Assembly: GCA_035527515.1 (NCBI GenBank)
Contig: DATLAJ010000132.1
Location: forward strand, 10,486-74,485
DNA from: a bacterium
GTDB taxonomy: Bacteria > B130-G9
Reading direction: 5' to 3'
Length of the DNA: 64,000 nt
The number at the start of each line of letters is the position of its first letter. The stretch's first letter is position 1. This document shows, piece by piece, positions 1 through 8,467 of this stretch. The notes beneath the pieces were generated by a model, which worked only from the letters and a program-made list of their open reading frames with translations, was not told the DNA's origin and ran no database searches. Both the position numbers and the translations under genes were made by a program.

Positions 1-1116
1 GGCAAGGACGGCGTCATCACGGTTGAGGAGGCAAAGGCGATGGAGACCACGCTTGACCTCGTCGAGGGGATGCAGTTCGACCGTGGCTATCTTTCGCCCT
101 ATTTTGTGACGGATGCGGAGCGGATGGAGTGCGTTTTAGAGGACCCCTACATTCTGATCCATGAGAAGAAAATCAACAACATGAAGGACCTTCTCCCCAT
201 TCTCGAGCAGATCGCGAGGATGGGCAAACCTCTTCTGGTGGTCGCTGAGGACATCGAGGGCGAGGCGCTTGCGACACTGGTTGTCAACAAGCTGCGCGGG
301 ACGCTATCGGTGGCGGCGGTCAAGGCGCCTGGGTTTGGCGAGCGTAGGAAGGCCATGCTTGGGGACATTGCCGTTTTGACAGGTGGCAAGGCGATCACCG
401 AGGACCTCGGCTTGAAGCTGGAGAAGATCACGCTTGCTGACCTTGGGACTGCCAAGAAGATCGTTATTGACAAGGACAACACTACGATCGTGAAAGGTGC
501 GGGCAAATCTGAGGACATTCAGGGTCGAGTTAAGCAGATTAAGAATCAGATCGAGACATCGACCTCGGATTACGACAAAGAGAAGTTGCAGGAGCGCCTC
601 GCCAAGTTGGTTGGCGGCGTTGCTGTTCTCAAGATCGGTGCGGCTACCGAGAGCGAGATGAAGGAGCGCAAGGCCCGTGTTGAGGATGCGTTGAACGCAA
701 CACGAGCGGCGGTTGAGGAGGGCATCGTCCCTGGCGGCGGAGTCGCCTATCTTCGCACGATTCCAGTGCTTGATAAGCTGAAGGTAGATGGCGACGAGAA
801 GATCGGGGTTGAGATAGTCAAGAAAGTGCTCGTAGAACCGCTTAAGCACATCGCCGAGAACTCGGGGCAAGAAGGCTCAATCGTTGTGGAGCATGTCAAG
901 AAAGAGAAGGGCAACGTCGGTTTTGACGCCGAGAAGCTTGAATACGTTGACATGATGAAGGCGGGCATTATCGACCCCACGAAGGTCTCTAGAGTAGCGC
1001 TTCAGAACGCCGCAAGCGTTGCTGGACTGATGATCACGACCGAGGCGATGGTAACCGACATCCTAGAGAAGGAGTCCTCAATGCCCCAGATGCCGCCAGG
1101 CGGCGGGATGTATTAA
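1..1116 (+). CDS. groEL: 60 kDa chaperonin GroEL, C-terminal part (5' end outside window)
   Basis: The reading frame is open from base 1, beginning [10 protein letters not shown], so the true start lies upstream. The visible 371 residues cover the late apical, intermediate and second equatorial regions of a group I chaperonin. Family landmarks include [13 protein letters not shown], the DLG..L and [12 protein letters not shown] stretch, the [29 protein letters not shown] block and the [12 protein letters not shown]-like segment near the end. GroEL folds cytoplasmic proteins in an ATP-driven double ring with GroES. The tail is short (PPGGGMY) rather than the long GGM repeat of many bacteria. 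groES, if adjacent, would be left of the window. A strong hairpin terminator follows directly, so this is the end of its transcript. Confidence 0.98.
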   Translation, partial: GKDGVITVEEAKAMETTLDLVEGMQFDRGYLSPYFVTDAERMECVLEDPYILIHEKKINNMKDLLPILEQIARMGKPLLVVAEDIEGEALATLVVNKLRGTLSVAAVKAPGFGERRKAMLGDIAVLTGGKAITEDLGLKLEKITLADLGTAKKIVIDKDNTTIVKGAGKSEDIQGRVKQIKNQIETSTSDYDKEKLQERLAKLVGGVAVLKIGAATESEMKERKARVEDALNATRAAVEEGIVPGGGVAYLRTIPVLDKLKVDGDEKIGVEIVKKVLVEPLKHIAENSGQEGSIVVEHVKKEKGNVGFDAEKLEYVDMMKAGIIDPTKVSRVALQNAASVAGLMITTEAMVTDILEKESSMPQMPPGGGMY

Positions 1117-1152
1117 AGACCCATCGGAAAGCCGAAAATATCGCAGTTTCAG

Positions 1153-1180
1153 AAGGGCGCGGCCTTGATGCCGCGCCCTT
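1153..1180 (+). terminator. Rho-independent terminator of groEL
   Basis: A perfect 11-bp stem (1153-1163 with 1170-1180, core AGGGCGCGGC) closes a 6-base loop, and a short T-rich stretch follows. It lies 37 bases after the groEL stop codon. The very GC-rich stem makes it a confident transcription end, although the T run is short. Confidence 0.85.
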
Positions 1181-1422
1181 TCACTTTGGAGGCATTCTCT
1201 GCCGGCACTTCCGCTGCAAGTGGAACGAAGGTTTTGTGACAAGGGGAGCCTGGCAGACCGGGGGCATGGGGTATTGTTCTTGGAGTGTAAACTGGGCTTT
1301 CACGCCTATATTATGATGTTTTGTGCACGTATATGTGAGTCGCAATGAAGGCATCATAAATACACAACAGGGAGCCTAAAAGCATTTTATATGTTCAAAA
1401 TGGTATGTCTAAAGATTGCCTC

Positions 1423-1451
1423 TTGACAATGTTGAAGTGGATAGCGAAAAT
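1423..1451 (+). promoter_or_regulatory. Candidate sigma-70-type promoter of the IclR gene
   Basis: A perfect -35 hexamer TTGACA (1423-1428) is followed after 17 bases by GAAAAT (1446-1451), which matches 4 of 6 consensus positions, in an AT-rich setting. A start near 1458 would give a leader of about 115 nt. The call is by eye. Confidence 0.45.
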
Positions 1452-1511
1452 ATATAGTTGTAATCAAGAGTTATGTTTGGTATGTCATATATGCTGACAT
1501 GTAAAGTGATG

Positions 1512-1543
1512 TGACACCTACGTGCAGGTTAGGGAAGGTGTCA
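1512..1543. promoter_or_regulatory. 8-bp dyad, possible autoregulatory operator
   Basis: TGACACCT at 1512-1519 is repeated exactly in inverted orientation as AGGTGTCA at 1536-1543, with 16 bases between. It lies 28 bases upstream of the regulator's start codon and downstream of the candidate promoter. IclR-family proteins commonly bind short dyads at their own promoters, so an operator role is inferred from position and symmetry only. Confidence 0.4.
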
Positions 1544-1571
1544 GGTATTAATTAACAACAGGAGTAGCGAA

Positions 1572-2258
1572 ATGGCGCGAGTAAGCGAGCAAACTCTCTT
1601 GCTGCCTATGGTCTCTCACTGCCTCAAGGTTCTAGAGGTGCTGTGTTGGAGTGAGAAAGAGATGACGGTCAGCAAAATCGCTGACAGGCTTGATGTGAGC
1701 AAATCGACTGCTCATCACGTCCTTCAGGTTATGAAGACGCACAAGTTTGTTATCCAGAAGCCCAGGGGTGCGTACAGAGTGGGTCCCAAGTTATTGTCCC
1801 TTGGCTCTGCTGTGTTGCGCAGAACCTTTGATAATGCCAGGATTGAGCCAGCCATGGACGAGATCGCGGCGGCCACACAGGAGACAGTGGTATTCGCTGT
1901 TACTTGTCCTGAGTGTCCCGGCCTGTTGGTCATTTCCGAGCGGGAGACGCCAGACCCTATGCGGCTTCAGTCGTATCTCGGCAAGTGCATCTCGGAGGAT
2001 TTCTTCGGGATCAAGCTTGATAACGTTGATGCAGTGATTCGGGAGGCGATGCCGGCGAGCGACTTCACGACCTCTCACGAGGACGAAAGGATACAATGCA
2101 TCAGCTCGATCGTCTCTGACAACAAAAAGGGTGTCACAGGTGTTCTGGCGATCCTAGTGCCTAAGGACCGACTGAACAAGAACAAGATCAAAGAGTATTC
2201 GACGCTGTGTCAGGAGAAAGCGCTTACGTTGGGGGCGGCTATCGGCAAATTTGAATGA
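1572..2258 (+). CDS. IclR-family transcriptional regulator
   Basis: This 228-residue protein has the two-domain IclR plan. Residues about 15-75 form a winged helix-turn-helix (recognition segment DRLDVSKSTAHHVLQ, wing GAYRVGPKLL). The remaining part is a ligand-binding domain starting near ARIEPAMDEIAAATQETVVFAV. IclR members usually repress or activate catabolic or stress genes in response to a small metabolite; the effector cannot be read here. It is slightly shorter than the usual 240-260 residues and the effector domain looks divergent (LGKCISEDFFGIKLDNVDAV). The ATG is preceded by AGGAG 6 bases upstream. It stands alone, with no catabolic operon beside it, so its targets are probably elsewhere. 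Confidence 0.85.
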   Translation: MARVSEQTLLLPMVSHCLKVLEVLCWSEKEMTVSKIADRLDVSKSTAHHVLQVMKTHKFVIQKPRGAYRVGPKLLSLGSAVLRRTFDNARIEPAMDEIAAATQETVVFAVTCPECPGLLVISERETPDPMRLQSYLGKCISEDFFGIKLDNVDAVIREAMPASDFTTSHEDERIQCISSIVSDNKKGVTGVLAILVPKDRLNKNKIKEYSTLCQEKALTLGAAIGKFE

Positions 2259-2310
2259 GGCTCAAACTGTAACGATGCCTTCAGCTTGTTCTTAAGATAG
2301 GTCTTTTGTG

Positions 2311-2340
2311 CCCGCCGCTGTGCTCTCAAGCAGTGGCGGG
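2311..2340 (+). terminator. Hairpin downstream of the IclR gene
   Basis: CCCGCCGCTG (2311-2320) pairs with CAGTGGCGGG (2331-2340) with one wobble position around a 10-base loop. It starts 52 bases after the IclR stop. No T run follows, so it may be a weak or Rho-assisted end or simply mRNA 3' protection. Confidence 0.4.
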
Positions 2341-2459
2341 CGCAGCTGCTGTGTAAGGTGGTGTGTACTGCCATGTGTCGTGCGAAGCCCTATCTCCCTT
2401 TGCAATGTCGTCTCTTGACCCCGCGCAAAACGTCTCCTTCCTGCATGCCGCAAGAAAGA

Positions 2460-2493
2460 GAAAAGGCCAACCCTTCAGAAGGCCGGCCCTTTC
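2460..2493 (-). terminator. Rho-independent terminator of the beta-helix/peptide unit
   Basis: Read on the minus strand, GAAAGGGCC (2493-2485) pairs with GGCCTTTTC (2468-2460), with one G-U pair. A second small CCTTC/GAAGG hairpin sits inside, and a T-rich run (TCTCTTTCTT) follows. It lies about 95 bases beyond the stop of the gene ending at 2589 and closes the minus-strand unit that starts near 7100. Confidence 0.75.
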
Positions 2494-2588
2494 CGTATAG
2501 TCTAAAGCCTACGAGGCAAACTCGTGCGAGGCTAGATCGATCCTCACCCAGGTGTGCCTGGCAAGAAAGCGTTGGTTTTCTCAGATTA

Positions 2589-4349
2589 CTACTTCATCAC
2601 GACCAGTTCGTGCATCATCTCAGGTTCTAGGGGCTTAGCTAGCCTGACAGGAGTTTGGGCCATGAGAGGGCCATGCGCAGTCCAGTTACCGCTCGTGTCG
2701 ATGTCGACTAGATAGTAGTAGTACGTTGCGCCCTGCCTCACATTTGTGTCCATGAACGAATAGTCTGCGCCCGCGGCGGCAAACGCTGTTGCAGGAATGA
2801 ACTCGCTTACCTTGCTACACCCGGTAGCCTCGCCATCGCAACGATATACTAAGAAACCGGCGTTGTCGATCTCGGTTGCTGTCTCCCAGCGCACGAGAGC
2901 TTTGTTGAAGCCGGCCTCAACCGTGAACGAGGATAGCTCGATGTAGTTCATTCCATACCAATCGTAGTGGTAGCCTAGATCGATCCTGTAATGGTCGTCA
3001 TGGTTGTTTCCGTCGTTGCACCAGAAATCCTTGTCCTCCACAGTGCTCAAGTGAACGCTATACCTCGTGTCCTTGCCCTGGCCGGTCGTGGTGTTGACGA
3101 ACTCGCAATGTCCCTGGCCCCACTCGTCAGTGTAGGCTGGAATCCCTGCATCGAGGCAAGGGCTGTTCTCGGAGAGGAAGTAGAACGTGGAGTTACACGG
3201 CCTCTCCTCATCCTGGTCGCCCTCAAACTCCGGGCGCTGGTCAATGTTCCCTGTGCCCGGATAGGGCGAATTGGTCCCTGTCATCTGAACATCTGAGTAC
3301 ATAACCTCGATGTTACTGTGGATGTTTACGTCGTCGAATCCCGGCGGACCGTTGAAATAGACGATGTTGTGGATCATCCTCAACCAGTAGCCCTCCGTGT
3401 CGCAGCCCTTAATGCCATAAACATCCAGAGTAGGCGGGCCGCCAGCGGCATCCTTGCCATACGTCGGCATATTGTCGTCACAATGATAGTTGTCAACAAC
3501 TGTGTTGTTCTTGGCGTAAACCCGCGCGCAGTTGCTCTCGATGCCCGCGCCTGCGCCCTCTGTTCCCACGCAATTCTGGCGTATCAGGTTGTTCTGGACC
3601 TCGCTGCTGTTGTGATCGCCGGAGACCAAAATGCCGCCGCCCTGAGCCTGGGCCTCGTTCCAGAAAATGCAGCAGTCTCGAACGTAATAGCCCTCATAGG
3701 TGTTAGATGCAGCTGGCCACATCAGGAAGATGCCGCCGCCGCCGCCGCCCGCCCCCGCGGCGTTCCCCGGAGCTCTGTTGTCCCAGATACAACAGTTTGA
3801 GATAACGCCGCAGCTGTACTCCCAAGCCATGCCACCACCTTTGGCGTAGCTTGTGTTATTGGTGATTTCCAAGTCAAACATCACGATGTCAACGTTCTCA
3901 TCACCGTCGGTCCCAACCACCCTGATGCCGCCACCGTTGCCGGTCGCAGACCCGTCAGAGACCTTGAAGTTCTTGATCGTGATGTCCGAGCAGTGTTTGA
4001 TGACGGTGATCCGGCTCTGGCCGTCGCCCTGAAGCCAAGGACCATGGCTACTCTGACCGTAGCCCAGCATGGTGATGCCCGTCTTGCTGTCGATGTTTAT
4101 CGGATACGACTGTTCACCCCCGTTGGACACGGCCTTGTACGTCCCGTTGGCAATGTGTATCGTGTCCGCTCCGCTGACACAAGCGCCAACCGCGGCCTGT
4201 ATCTCGGCGAACGCGTTGCCCCAACTGGAGCCATCGTTCGCACCAGCACCCCCCACAGAGACGTAGTAGTTTGCCGCGCTGACGTAGCCGATCGCGATAA
4301 GCATCAACAGGACGGATAGAAAAGTCGTTAGTATCTCTCTTCTAATCAC
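2589..4349 (-). CDS. Secreted right-handed beta-helix protein with C-terminal EIDNAGF module
   Basis: The 586-residue product starts with an export signal (hydrophobic residues about 8-26, cleavage near VSAANYYV). It continues into a pectin-lyase-like beta-helix domain: the entry motif NYYVSVGG, then SWGNAFAEIQAAVGA, then many short turns containing GGG, NN and N.A. The last roughly 95 residues form a fibronectin-III-like module with WETATEIDNAGFLVYR and YYYYLVDIDTSGNWTAHGP. Such proteins act outside the cell as adhesins, polysaccharide-binding proteins or lyases; no catalytic residues can be assigned. The start is GTG with GGAG 8-9 bases upstream; the nearby ATG is out of frame. It follows the peptide gene at 4404-4523 and shares its C-terminal module with the proteins at 4595 and 11303. 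Confidence 0.88.
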   Translation of the reverse strand: MIRREILTTFLSVLLMLIAIGYVSAANYYVSVGGAGANDGSSWGNAFAEIQAAVGACVSGADTIHIANGTYKAVSNGGEQSYPINIDSKTGITMLGYGQSSHGPWLQGDGQSRITVIKHCSDITIKNFKVSDGSATGNGGGIRVVGTDGDENVDIVMFDLEITNNTSYAKGGGMAWEYSCGVISNCCIWDNRAPGNAAGAGGGGGGIFLMWPAASNTYEGYYVRDCCIFWNEAQAQGGGILVSGDHNSSEVQNNLIRQNCVGTEGAGAGIESNCARVYAKNNTVVDNYHCDDNMPTYGKDAAGGPPTLDVYGIKGCDTEGYWLRMIHNIVYFNGPPGFDDVNIHSNIEVMYSDVQMTGTNSPYPGTGNIDQRPEFEGDQDEERPCNSTFYFLSENSPCLDAGIPAYTDEWGQGHCEFVNTTTGQGKDTRYSVHLSTVEDKDFWCNDGNNHDDHYRIDLGYHYDWYGMNYIELSSFTVEAGFNKALVRWETATEIDNAGFLVYRCDGEATGCSKVSEFIPATAFAAAGADYSFMDTNVRQGATYYYYLVDIDTSGNWTAHGPLMAQTPVRLAKPLEPEMMHELVVMK

Positions 4350-4403
4350 TTCATTGTCTCCTGCTGCTCATAATGTTGTCAGCTTTGTGCGACTCCAACC
4401 TGG

Positions 4404-4523
4404 CTAACAATCGACTGCGCCGCCGAAGCCTGTGCACGAAAGTGATGGTCCAAGCTGGGACATCAGCTCCCTGCTCCCAAGCGTTATAACCTTCGGCGCC
4501 TCATAGGTTGTTTTCTCTGTCAT
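4404..4523 (-). CDS. 39-residue RiPP-precursor-like small peptide
   Basis: A complete small frame (ATG at 4523, TAG at 4404-4406) begins 71 bases after the stop of the upstream beta-helix gene and ends 54 bases before the next one. GGGAG lies 10 bases before the ATG. The N-terminal half reads TTYEAPKVITLGS followed by ELMSQLGP, resembling leader-type peptides with a YExPKV start and an 'ELL..LGP' block. The C-terminal core is short and Gly/Cys-rich (CTGFGGAVDC, with Cys at residues 30 and 39). This is the architecture of a ribosomally made, modified peptide precursor: conserved amphipathic leader and small residue-rich core. No radical SAM enzyme, protease or exporter is visible in the window, so modification is inference. 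Placement in the same strand unit suggests co-transcription with the two beta-helix genes. Confidence 0.6.
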   Translation of the reverse strand: MTEKTTYEAPKVITLGSRELMSQLGPSLSCTGFGGAVDC

Positions 4524-4594
4524 CGTCGTTTTTCTCCCTTCTCGTGTTAAGAAATGCTCTTGAATTACCTTCAGTTCACAAGTTCACAAAGAAT

Positions 4595-6979
4595 CTATCT
4601 TGCGGTTCCTATCTTGATCGGTGCGAGGTCGCTGTGGGGCTCCCCGTCGCCCTGTAGCGACGGGAGGTCAAGTGAGTATGGTGTGGCACTCACAGGCTCG
4701 TGAGATGTTACGTTGCCCTTCGTGTCGATGTCACATAGGTAATAGAGATACGTTGTCCCGCTTACAACGCCTGTATCGACAAAGGAATACGAGGCGCCGC
4801 CACCGGCCGTCCCCCGCCCCGAAATGAGCGAGCTATTCACCTTCACTAGACTGGCGCCGCCTTCTTCCTTCCGGTAGATGTCGAAGCCAGCGTTGTCTAT
4901 CTCAGTCGCCGTTGTCCAGCTCAAAAGAACTCTCTTGTTAAGCCCTTTGGCATTGAACGACACGAGCTCGATATAGGTTGCGCCCTCGTGGAGATAGTGA
5001 TAGCCCATGTCCATGTCGCCGGTGTCGTTCTCGGCGTCGGTTCGCGTGCAATACTCGTTTGTGAAATACGCTGCCGCAGTTGTTGAACCTGCGTCAACAC
5101 AAGGGCTATCGGGGGGGCTCTGGCCAGCCGCAGTCTGGCTGAGGAAATAGCCCTCCGGGTATCCCCTCGCTCCGGCCAATGGCACGAACAACGGTTCCTC
5201 GTTCATATTATCGGACCCAGTCCCCGACCAGCCGCCCTGGATGTCGCAGTAGAAAAGCTCGAACGTCGCGCCTCCTGGGGTTACACTAGTTCCGTTGCCC
5301 CAGATGATTGTGTCCCAAATCCAGACGTTGCCCAGGACGCCCTTGATGCCACAGTCCGGATGGTCGGCGATCGTCAAGTTCCTAATGGTAAGGTCTGCAT
5401 TGCCTACGACCTCGATGCCAACGCCCTGATCATCATTGCCATTGCTTGAGAAGATCAGGTTGTTGAATAGCGTAACACTCCCGCCGTTCACCAGAATCCC
5501 GTCGCCTCTGTCGGTGGCGTCATTGTCCCAGATGCCGTTGTCCTGCACAGTGAAGTTGGAGGAATTGGTCAGACACAAACCGCCGCCGCGATTGGCCGTG
5601 TTGGCCCAGAGATTGTTATTGTCGAAAGTGCTCCCTGTGTCTCCACTCTTGTATCCATTCTTGAAGTAAGCGCCGCCGCCCTCGTCGCCTGCATCATTGT
5701 GATGGATCCAGTTGATGGCGAAAACAGCATGACCGGAGCCCGCGGCATAGTCCTCCTCGCAGTAAATACCTCCGCCCGCCTGATCTGCGTAATTCCATCC
5801 TATCCAGTTGTTCTCGACGCTGGCCTTGCTTTTGTAGCCGAAGATCGCTCCACCGTTCAGCCCCGCGGCCTGGTTCCAGAAGAGCTCGTTGCCTTCGATA
5901 ACGGGCTCGCACCCGACTCCATTGATGTACATCCCGCCGCCGCTCGTGTCCGCCCAGTTCTCAGCTATCTCGTTCCAGCCGTCGATAAGTGGATCGGAGT
6001 TGCCAGTCATGTATATCCCGCCGCCTGCGTAGGCGTGGTTGCCAGGGCCATAGTGATAATTAGCGAGGGTTGCGCGTATCTGGTTGTGTTCAATGTGCGG
6101 ACTTGAGTTCTTGAGGTATATCCCGCCGCCGTAACCGGAATCGTCAGGACTTGCGATGTTCCCGAGGATGTAGCAGTCCTTGATCAGCCCGCCGGCGTCC
6201 TCCATGAATATCCCGCCGCCGTGACATCCCTGACCGTCCCCGAAGAATGTCTCGTTATGCTGAATGAGACAGTCAACGATGTTCACGGTGGTATCATTGT
6301 CAGCGGCAATACCGCCCCCGTAGTTCGCCTGGTTCTCCTGGTTCTCATTACCGATAATGCAGCTGGTTATGTCAACGTCGCCCCCCGGGTAATTCGGGCT
6401 TCCTACTTTGATCCCTCCACCTCGCGTTACAGTTCGACACGCCTCCACCACGCAGTTGTCCACCGTAACGTCCGCGGCCGCGGTGTAAATGCCGGCCCCA
6501 TCGTCGTCGCTCCGACCATCACGGATCGTCAGCGTCGAGATGGTTACGTCATTGAGGTATTGCGCGAAGCCGATAACCTCGAAAAGCCCGAGCTCTTCCT
6601 CACCAGAACTTGCCCAGTTGCCGTAAGACACAATTGTTGAGTCGCGATCGTCTCCAATAAGCCAGACGTGTTGGAGCTGGCGTTCTGACCAGCTAATTGG
6701 GAAATCCTCGTCGTCCGAGCCGCCTGTCGTGTACGTGTAGGTGCCCGGCGCAACGTGGATGATGTGCGGGTTGGCCCATGTCCCATCGGTCGGAACTGTG
6801 TCGATCGCATACGAGATCGTTCGCCATGCGTCGACTGCGCTCGTTCCGGTGTTGCTGTCGCTCCCACCGGTCGATACGTAAAAATCGTCGGCGCTGACCA
6901 ACATCGTCGCAAATGTAACGATCAAAGTGCAAACCACAAAGATCGTCGTCAGAAGAAACTGCCTGTCTGCTCGATACAT
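4595..6979 (-). CDS. Large secreted right-handed beta-helix protein with EIDNAGF module
   Basis: The 794-residue product has an N-terminal signal (hydrophobic FLLTTIFVVCTLIVTFA, cleavage near LVSADDFYVS). A long beta-helix follows with recurring GGGI-Y/F turns such as GGGIYLKNSSPHIEHN, GGGIYMTGNSDPLIDG and GGGIYCEEDY, typical of pectin-lyase-fold or polymorphic outer membrane repeats. The end carries the fibronectin-like module (LSWTTATEIDNAGFDIYRKE, YLYYLCDIDTKGNVTSHEP). An in-frame ATG exists at 7024, but the ATG at 6979 has GAGGAAGG just upstream and gives a clean signal peptide, so 6979 is chosen. It is first in the minus-strand unit, behind a good promoter. A surface or extracellular binding role is likely; the substrate is unknown. 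Confidence 0.88.
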   Translation of the reverse strand: MYRADRQFLLTTIFVVCTLIVTFATMLVSADDFYVSTGGSDSNTGTSAVDAWRTISYAIDTVPTDGTWANPHIIHVAPGTYTYTTGGSDDEDFPISWSERQLQHVWLIGDDRDSTIVSYGNWASSGEEELGLFEVIGFAQYLNDVTISTLTIRDGRSDDDGAGIYTAAADVTVDNCVVEACRTVTRGGGIKVGSPNYPGGDVDITSCIIGNENQENQANYGGGIAADNDTTVNIVDCLIQHNETFFGDGQGCHGGGIFMEDAGGLIKDCYILGNIASPDDSGYGGGIYLKNSSPHIEHNQIRATLANYHYGPGNHAYAGGGIYMTGNSDPLIDGWNEIAENWADTSGGGMYINGVGCEPVIEGNELFWNQAAGLNGGAIFGYKSKASVENNWIGWNYADQAGGGIYCEEDYAAGSGHAVFAINWIHHNDAGDEGGGAYFKNGYKSGDTGSTFDNNNLWANTANRGGGLCLTNSSNFTVQDNGIWDNDATDRGDGILVNGGSVTLFNNLIFSSNGNDDQGVGIEVVGNADLTIRNLTIADHPDCGIKGVLGNVWIWDTIIWGNGTSVTPGGATFELFYCDIQGGWSGTGSDNMNEEPLFVPLAGARGYPEGYFLSQTAAGQSPPDSPCVDAGSTTAAAYFTNEYCTRTDAENDTGDMDMGYHYLHEGATYIELVSFNAKGLNKRVLLSWTTATEIDNAGFDIYRKEEGGASLVKVNSSLISGRGTAGGGASYSFVDTGVVSGTTYLYYLCDIDTKGNVTSHEPVSATPYSLDLPSLQGDGEPHSDLAPIKIGTAR

Positions 6980-7480
6980 GCTGCCTTCCTCTTCTTGAGT
7001 TTGATAAAGTTTTTCGTATCGCATTCCGATACATTAGAGGTGGGAACCATTGCGTCTCGTCGGGGTACCTCCAAACAGATGCGCTCGCTCCCGCTTCCGC
7101 ACAAAGTATTACCAATTTTTGTGCAGGTGTCAAGTTCCGCTCTCATAGGCAGTTTTTGGCAAGTCTCAAGCGACTCTCCGCCGCCATTCTCCCCCCAAGT
7201 CCGGAGCGTTCGCGCAAGATTCAGCTAATTAAACCCACGTCCGAGTCCGATAAGCTTGAGTTAGCTCTGAATCAGTGCCCTGGAACTCGACAATGCAGAC
7301 AGCATGGCCGGGCGAGGCAAGTTCAGGCTAGCACGCCCTAACGACAGTAAGCTGTTGCGTGATAACCAATAGCGAATCCCGGGACATTCGAGCTGATATA
7401 CAACCCTCGATGGCGACATAACCAACCAAAAGATCGAATCCGCATCAAGCACTAGACCGGATTCTGGGGGAGAGTCTCGG
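6980..7480. other. Leader and promoter region between two minus-strand genes
   Basis: This roughly 500-base gap holds the promoter at 7105-7133 and the 5' leader of the beta-helix unit. The remainder up to 7480 (3' side of the methyltransferase gene) shows no convincing gene, RNA or strong terminator. Confidence 0.55.
7105..7133 (-). promoter_or_regulatory. Candidate promoter of the beta-helix/peptide unit
   Basis: On the minus strand a perfect TTGACA (7133-7128) is followed after exactly 17 bases by AATACT (7110-7105), 4 of 6 matches to the -10 consensus. Transcription starting near 7098 would give a leader of about 120 nt before the ATG at 6979. Confidence 0.5.
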
Positions 7481-8221
7481 CTACTTCTCCCGCCCAGTAA
7501 CCCACCCGTGAGGGCCCAGAAGTGGCACAAAGACGCAGCCGGTGATGTCCTTTTTGTGGAGTATCCCGTTCTTCTTCTCAAACAGTGTCAACGTCTGATA
7601 CGAGAGGCTCCCGCCGACCGGAATCACCATCCGACCGCCCTCGCCAAGCTGCTCCACGAGCGGCTGTGGCGCCTCACGACAGGCGCACGTTACGATGATG
7701 CCATCAAATGGGGCGTGCTCCGGCCAGCCAGCATATCCATCCCCGATGCGCACGTGAACGTTCTCGTAGCCCAGCTCTTTCAACCTCGCCTCCGCGGACT
7801 TGCCAAGCGCCTCGATTATCTCGATCGTCCAGACCTCTTTCGCAATCTCGGCAAGCACCGCCGCCTGATAGCCCGAGCCTGTCCCGATCTCCAGCACCCT
7901 CGAATCCTTGTTCGCCGCCAGAAGCTGCGTCATCAACGCCACGATGTAGGGCTGCGAGATGGTCTGGCCCTCGCCGATCGGCAAAGGATAGTCGCTATAA
8001 GCTGCGCTACGCTGCGCCTCGGGCACAAATAGATGGCGCTTCACCGTGCGCATCGCCCGCAGGACGTTGGCGTCTGTGATGCCTCGTGGGACGAGCTGGG
8101 TCTTGACCATCTTCTCGCGGTAATCTGCGCCGTCCTTGTTCTGCTTACCCCCCGCACATCCCGAAAACAGACCGCTCATGAGCATGAACCCCAACGTTAT
8201 GGCAAGTAGTGCATTCTTCAC
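7481..8221 (-). CDS. pcm: Protein-L-isoaspartate O-methyltransferase, lipoprotein form
   Basis: This enzyme transfers a methyl group from S-adenosylmethionine to abnormal L-isoaspartyl residues so that damaged proteins can be repaired. Family motifs are clear: MVKTQLVPRGITD, the catalytic-loop region LPIGEGQTISQPYIVALM, SAM motif I VLEIGTGSGYQAAVLAEI, and the end segment VPLLGPHGW. Length and order match PIMT, but it carries an N-terminal signal with lipobox LFSGC (Cys22), predicting a membrane-anchored periplasmic protein, whereas most family members are cytosolic. How SAM would reach it there is unclear. The start is GTG, with a GGGCGG purine run 8-15 bases before it. It stands alone between intergenic regions. 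Confidence 0.9.
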   Translation of the reverse strand: MKNALLAITLGFMLMSGLFSGCAGGKQNKDGADYREKMVKTQLVPRGITDANVLRAMRTVKRHLFVPEAQRSAAYSDYPLPIGEGQTISQPYIVALMTQLLAANKDSRVLEIGTGSGYQAAVLAEIAKEVWTIEIIEALGKSAEARLKELGYENVHVRIGDGYAGWPEHAPFDGIIVTCACREAPQPLVEQLGEGGRMVIPVGGSLSYQTLTLFEKKNGILHKKDITGCVFVPLLGPHGWVTGREK

Positions 8222-8321
8222 AATACATCCGCCCTTCTTAATGGGATATTACTTTCGCCCCATTATACAGCTTCGCCGCCAATTCCGTAGCCGACTCAAT
8301 CCCATCTTCAGATTCAGGAAC

Positions 8322-8350
8322 TTGACGTCGGGCTGCTCTCGAAATAATAT
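8322..8350 (+). promoter_or_regulatory. Candidate promoter for the membrane-protein pair
   Basis: TTGACG (8322-8327) and TAATAT (8345-8350) are separated by 17 bases, 117 bases ahead of the start at 8468. Five of six and four of six positions fit the sigma-70 consensus. Confidence 0.45.
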
Positions 8351-8467
8351 CCTAGAGATTAGTCCATCTTTCAACTCACATCTAGATGTTAGCGGATGAG
8401 GCTATCCACAGGTGGGGGAGGACACAGACCAGTAACGGTCGGGAGTATCTAGGAAAACATAAGAAAA

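Larger units (their letters stand above)
1181..1571. other. AT-rich intergenic region before the IclR gene
   Basis: No coding potential is apparent. From about 1290 the composition turns clearly AT-rich compared with the flanking genes, as expected for a control region. It holds a candidate promoter (1423-1451) and an 8-bp dyad (1512-1543), listed separately. Confidence 0.6.
2259..2588. other. Convergent intergenic region with two hairpins
   Basis: This lies between the IclR gene and the convergent beta-helix gene. It contains a hairpin at 2311-2340 and a good minus-strand terminator at 2460-2493. An open frame on the plus strand across 2358-2630 has no ribosome site or recognisable family and overlaps the end of the beta-helix gene, so it is not called. 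Confidence 0.6.

Noticed and set aside
2358-2630. Plus-strand open frame of 90 codons
   Set aside because: No ribosome site or recognisable family. It overlaps the end of the beta-helix gene and contains the minus-strand terminator.
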